From Plantago major (Eukaryota > Streptophyta > Magnoliopsida > Lamiales > Plantaginaceae): a stretch of 64,000 nucleotides of DNA. How positions within the stretch are numbered: position 1 is the first letter of the stretch; every line of letters starts with the position of its first letter. Of this stretch, positions 61,215 to 64,000 are shown piece after piece. The translations under genes were made by a program, and so were the position numbers. The DNA lies in contig CM048841.1 in assembly GCA_026545765.1 (NCBI GenBank), forward strand, positions 67,392,217 through 67,456,216, written 5' to 3'. The notes under the pieces are model-generated. The model did not search any database. It saw nothing but the letters and a program-made list of their open reading frames with translations, and had not been told where the DNA came from.

Positions 61215-64000
61215 CAGGGGTGGCCCGGCCCAATAGGCGAGTGAGGCGACCGCCTGAGGCCCAAATAATGAGAATGCCCCATATTTACATGCTATTCTTT
61301 AACTAGGTTTATTACTACTTTTTTCATTTTTTCCTCTAGATTTGCAAATTCTCCGTATACTACTTAAATAAGTCAGTTAAGTTTGAGTTAATCATGGAGT
61401 AAATTTACTTTTAATAGGAAGTTAAGTTTGATTGAATCAAGGAGTAAATTTATTTTTAATAGGCAAAATCTGTTAGAATTAATGATTCTCTTGTCTCTTG
61501 TATATTAAATGGTCACAAAAAAAAAGTCTCCTATTTATAGTATGTAAATTACAAACAAATTCACAACACGACTACTGAACTACACATATTCCCTTGTTTC
61601 GATCATCCTTGGTTGTTTAGTTCCATAAATCTTGCTCAAATTAGACCTCTTCAGACTTCAATTCCACATTTTCAAACCATTCAATCAGGTGATATTTTTC
61701 AATTACTTTAATTTGCATTCATATTTTGGTATTTGTTGCTTTACTTTAGTTATGCAATATTAATCATTCAATTGTTTGTTGCAATTTTTATTATTTTTCT
61801 TAGTTGTTTTACATTTGTAGAATGGCTAGCAGAAAATGTGCGAGTGGCTATGAAAAACTCAAGAAAAAAAAAAGAATTGAAAATTTAGTGCAATCTCAAA
61901 GAGTGACTTTAAATAAGTTTATTATTCCTAAGGAAAATGTAGAAGTTTCAAATCAAGGGGTGGTTGGTGAAAAATCAACTAATGATGAAACTTCAGAAGG
62001 GTTGGATAAGAATGAAGTTGAGGAAAGTGTTGAAGTTACACCATAGTTAGATTCAAATGATAACAATAATATTATGCAGGAAAATATTGAAGTAACATCT
62101 ACTGATAGTCCAACTATGAAAGTTCATGAGTTAGATAAAGAGTCTAATGTTTCTTATAATCCTGGACAATGGAGAGAAATTGATGTTAAATTAAGATATA
62201 TATTAGTAGAGAAAGGTCCAATTAGAATTGATGATATTGAGTTCCCTAAGGATGAAACCAATAGACATTTTTCTAAAGAATACTATGTCCGAAGGCTATC
62301 AAATATGAAAAAACAAGATAGGATATGATTGGTGTATTCAACAGCTAAAGATAGAGTATTTTGTTTCTGTTGCAAGTTATTTAGCATGAAATATGCAAGT
62401 CAATTGGTTAAGGAAGGATGTAGAGATTGGAAAAACCTGAGTAATAGATTGAAATCTCATGAAATTAACAATTAATGAGCATATAATCAATATGACTAAA
62501 TGGTTTGAGTTAGAAAAACGGTTATGTAAAGGTAAGACCATCGATAATAGCATCCTAGAACAAATTGATAAGGAGAAGGAACATTGGGAAAAAGTGCCTG
62601 TGAGAATTATTGATGTGGTAAAAGCATTGGCTAAAAATAATCTTGCTTTTCGAGGGAAGAAAGAAAAAATATATGAAGATAATAATGGAAACTTTTTGGG
62701 TATGATAGAGATGCTAGCGGAATTTGACCCTGTTATGCAAGAGCACATCAGACGTATTCAATTGCACAAGATTCATAATCATTATCTTGGTCATAAAATA
62801 CAAAATGAGTTGATTCTATTGTTGTCCGATGAAGTAAAGAGTATGATCGTTGAGAAAATCAAAAGATCAAAATACTATTCTGTTATACTTGATTGTACGC
62901 CTGGTGCAAATCATCAAGAGTAAATGACTGTTATACTACGATTTGTTGACACTTCAGCTGATTCAGTAAAAATTAGTGAGCATTTTTTAGAATTTTTTGT
63001 GGTAGATGACACTTCCGAAAAAGGTCTTTTTGACGAACTTTTATCTGTATTAAATAAGTTTGGTCTTAATGTGGATAATATTAGAGGACAGGGATATGAT
63101 AATGGATCTAACATGAAAGGTAATAAACAAGGTGTGCAAAAAATACTTTTAGATATAAACCCTAGAGCTTTTTATACTCCTTGTGGTTGCCATAGCTTGA
63201 ATTTAGTTCTTTGTGATATGGCTAACTCGTGCTGCAAAGCAATAACCTTTTTTGGAATTTTGCAACACATATATTCTATATTCGCTTCGTCTTCGAAAAG
63301 GTGGAATGTTTTATTGAATCATGTATCTTTAACTCCAAAACCATTGCCTCAAACACGTTGGAAAAGTCGTATTGAAAATGTTAAAGCTCTGAAGTTTCAA
63401 GCCACAAAAATTAGGGATGCTTTATTAGAATTGGAAAAGGTTAGTGAAGATGGAAAAACAAAAAGTGAAGCCAATTCCTTAGCTACACATGAACTTGAGA
63501 ATTTTGAATTTTTATTGGCAATGAATATTTGGTATGATGTGTTGTTTGCCGTAAATTCAGTAAGAGTTTACAATGGGAAAGCATGCGTATAGACCTTGCT
63601 ATGGAAAAAATAAAAGGACTTGTTTCTTACTTCAAGAGTTATAGAGAAAGTGGTTTTAACTCTGCACTCGAATCATCAAAAAGAGCAGCAATAGGAATGG
63701 AAATAGAACCAACCTTTCGTCAAAGGCGTATTATCCATAAAAAGAAGCGATTTGATGAAAATAATGAAGATGCTGATAAGTTGAAATCTGCAGAATAATG
63801 TTTAAAAATTGATTATTTTTATTATATCCTAGATCATGCCATCTCTTCAATGCAAGCTAGATTTGAGTTGCTTTCGAAATATGATGATATGTTTGGTTTT
63901 TTATTTAACTTTGAGAGATTAAATTCTTATGATGATAATAGTTTAGAAAAAAAATGTCTTGATCTCCAAAAGTATCTTACCCATGATATATGCATTCTGA
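61215..64000 (+). mobile_element. 5' part of an hAT element (runs off the window)
   Basis: It begins caggggtggcccggcccaat at 61215, an hAT terminal sequence, followed by cgaccgcctgaggcccaaat. A ~600-bp AT-rich leader with a probable intron (acceptor tttgtag at 61819) precedes the transposase remnant. The right end lies beyond 64000, so the 8-bp duplication cannot be checked. Confidence 0.75.
61822..63798 (+). pseudogene. hAT transposase (ZMYM1/DUF4371-like), broken and partial
   Basis: Transposases of this group cut and rejoin hAT ends. From ATG 61822 (MASRKCASGYEKLKKKKRIE), pieces in order are: NPGQWREIDVKLRYILVEKG; the TTF-type zinc finger (DRVFCFCCKLF, about 62350); the DUF4371-like region (ALAKNNLAFRGKKEKIYEDN, MIVEKIKRSKYYSVILDCTP); then ILRFVD, GQGYDNGSNMKGNKQGVQ, YTPCGCHSLNLVLCDMA and LPQTRWKSRIENV. 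Stops at 62044, 62326, 62473 and 62921 and further breaks near 63590 disable it. The stop at 62921 falls where homologues read HQEQM. The C-terminal dimerisation domain would lie past the window end. Confidence 0.88.

Overview
This is nuclear DNA from a flowering plant, probably a eudicot. It is AT-rich, its genes have introns, and its intergenic space is packed with plant transposons: Stowaway MITEs, hAT and Mutator-type elements, Helitrons, an L1-type LINE, a tRNA-derived SINE, copia and Cassandra-type LTRs and a plastid DNA insertion. I cannot name the species. There is one assembly gap, 13467-13645.

Four host genes are supported. (1) A plastid class II DAHP synthase, the entry enzyme of the shikimate pathway (3666-6909, +, five exons). 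(2) A predicted plastid membrane/coiled-coil protein of unknown function (18391-20768, +, three exons). (3) A conserved plant protein of unknown function (21871-24976, +, about 14 exons) with a 13-nt microexon, a GC donor and a 4-bp duplication that breaks the frame. (4) An FBW2-type F-box protein (26808-25745, -, two coding exons), tail to tail with gene 3. They do not form a pathway or operon.

Layout. 0-3.5 kb: a GC-rich MITE and a SINE. 3.5-7 kb: DAHP synthase. 7-18 kb: MITEs, copia-like remnants, a degenerate ~53-bp tandem repeat in three blocks, a plastid 23S rRNA fragment beside the gap, a LINE tail and two Helitron 3' ends. 18-28 kb: genes 2-4. 28-38 kb: MITEs, an 883-bp foldback element, a 57-bp tandem repeat, a copia-like solo LTR, two related ~950-bp Mutator-like palindromes and a Cassandra-type solo LTR carrying a 5S rRNA-like sequence. 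38.1-53.2 kb: a nested complex. 53-61 kb: an LTR/PBS remnant and more MITEs. 61.2-64 kb: the 5' part of an hAT element with a degraded transposase, cut off by the window edge.

The most striking structure is 38155-53155. I read it as one foldback element with Stowaway-like ends and a TA duplication, arms about 0.52 and 0.53 kb long. A SINE entered its left arm, a full-length LINE then entered that SINE, a Helitron entered the right arm (itself carrying an F-box gene fragment and a later 480-bp MITE), and a 261-bp MITE also landed in the right arm. Because the arms are copies of each other, each arm shows the empty site for the insertions in the other. No unknown enzymatic system was seen; the novelty is in transposon architecture and in the odd exon structure of gene 3.
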